Shown piece by piece: positions 32,694-33,046 of a DNA stretch of 33,046 nt. The notes beneath the pieces are model-generated. The model searched no databases, was not told the origin of the DNA, and was given only the letters and a program-made list of their open reading frames with translations. Source of the DNA: Welwitschia mirabilis (lineage: Eukaryota; Gnetophyta; Gnetopsida; Welwitschiales); assembly GCA_051453625.1 (NCBI GenBank), contig JBOZIK010000001.1:13124682-13157727 (forward strand), given 5' to 3'. The translations under genes and the position numbers were made by a program. Numbering within the stretch: position 1 is the stretch's first letter; the number at the start of each line of letters is the position of its first letter.

Positions 32694-33046
32694 GATAGCT
32701 TTTATAATGCTCTGAATTCAGTTAAAGATGAAATTCAAATTTGTCTAAGCAGGAAAGAAAAAGTTTTAAAATTACAAGATTAGGTTAGTAATCTAAAAGC
32801 TATAAATGAATTCTTAAAACAGAAATTAGATCAAGCAAAAGAGAATAATAAATAGCTATGTGAAGAGATCACTAGCCTAGAAGAAGATATTCATCTCTCT
32901 AAATCTTTCAAATAAGTAAGCAGGAAATTACAAAGGGTTTATTAATGCATTGCTGAACTAGAATCAGCTGTCGAAGACAAAGGAAATATAAAATTTTTGA
33001 GAGAAAGGGTAAAGATGTTAGCATTCTTATTATAGAATTTGGATTC
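32694..33046 (+). pseudogene. Coiled-coil C-terminal part, truncated by the window edge
   Basis: A plus frame from 32694 reads DSFYNALNSVKDEIQICLSR, KEKVLKLQD, stop, VSNLKAINEFLKQKLDQAKE, stop-broken LCEEITSLEEDIHLSKSFK, VSRKLQRVY, CIAELESAVEDKGNIKFLRE and beyond. Leu and Ile fall in heptad positions over more than 100 residues, a clear coiled coil. The five internal stops (three TAG, two TAA) all sit where Gln fits. It is shifted by one base from the domain at 31899-32640, and probably was one protein with it. It runs off the window, so total length is unknown. Confidence 0.6.

Noticed and set aside
28408-33046. A nuclear code in which TAG/TAA mean Gln
   Set aside because: Stops replace Trp (TGA, TAG) and Arg (TGA) as well, catalytic residues are lost, and frames shift. 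Decay of methylated cytosines explains it more simply.
1-33046. CRISPR array, tRNA or rRNA genes, bacterial operons
   Set aside because: No regularly spaced identical repeats, no tRNA-like cloverleaf or rRNA sequence, and the content is clearly eukaryotic retroelements.

Overview
The window looks like nuclear DNA of a flowering plant from a draft assembly. It is very AT-rich, has thirteen N gaps, and consists almost wholly of decayed transposable elements. No gene can be called intact. The plant assignment rests on the element types: L1-type LINEs with a plant-style ORF1 and zf-RVT tail, a Ty3/gypsy element resembling the plant Athila/Tat branch, a Copia-type LTR with an initiator-Met-tRNA-like primer site, and a domain resembling the plant-specific 'putative transposon protein' family. 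The species cannot be named from the sequence alone.

Layout. 1-1026 holds a short unidentified minus-strand coding remnant. 3111-4090 is a minus-strand LTR with adjacent primer-binding site. 5989 to about 9650 is a degraded plus-strand LINE (LINE-A), possibly with ORF1 traces from 4859. 11090-11488 is a long imperfect inverted repeat. About 13010-17890 is a second, more GC-rich plus-strand LINE (LINE-B) with ORF1, endonuclease, reverse transcriptase and zf-RVT remnants. It is followed by a decayed coding-like stretch to about 19380. 21822-27536 is a plus-strand Ty3/gypsy element in the order gag, protease, RT, RNase H, integrase, C-terminal tail. 28408-29367 is an unidentified intronless minus-strand pseudogene with a promoter-like upstream region. 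30410-30800 is a five-unit diverged repeat that still reads as a repeated peptide. 31899-33046 is a plus-strand pseudogene with a transposon-protein-like domain followed by a coiled coil, cut by the window end.

Two themes run through the window. First, the coding remnants are broken mostly by codons one C-to-T or G-to-A step from Gln, Trp or Arg (mainly TAG and TAA at expected Gln, TGA or TAG at expected Trp), and catalytic or zinc-binding residues are often lost by the same kind of change. This fits long-term deamination of methylated cytosines in silenced repeats. Second, most N gaps, including all seven of exactly 100 bases, are flanked by direct duplications of 5 to 138 bases with a few mismatches. 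These look like unmerged contig or haplotype overlaps, so several apparent 'repeats' are probably assembly artefacts.

The elements do not form a pathway; they are independent insertions. The least explained coding material is the minus-strand pseudogene near 29 kb, the peptide-like repeat near 30.6 kb and the coiled-coil reading frame at the right edge.
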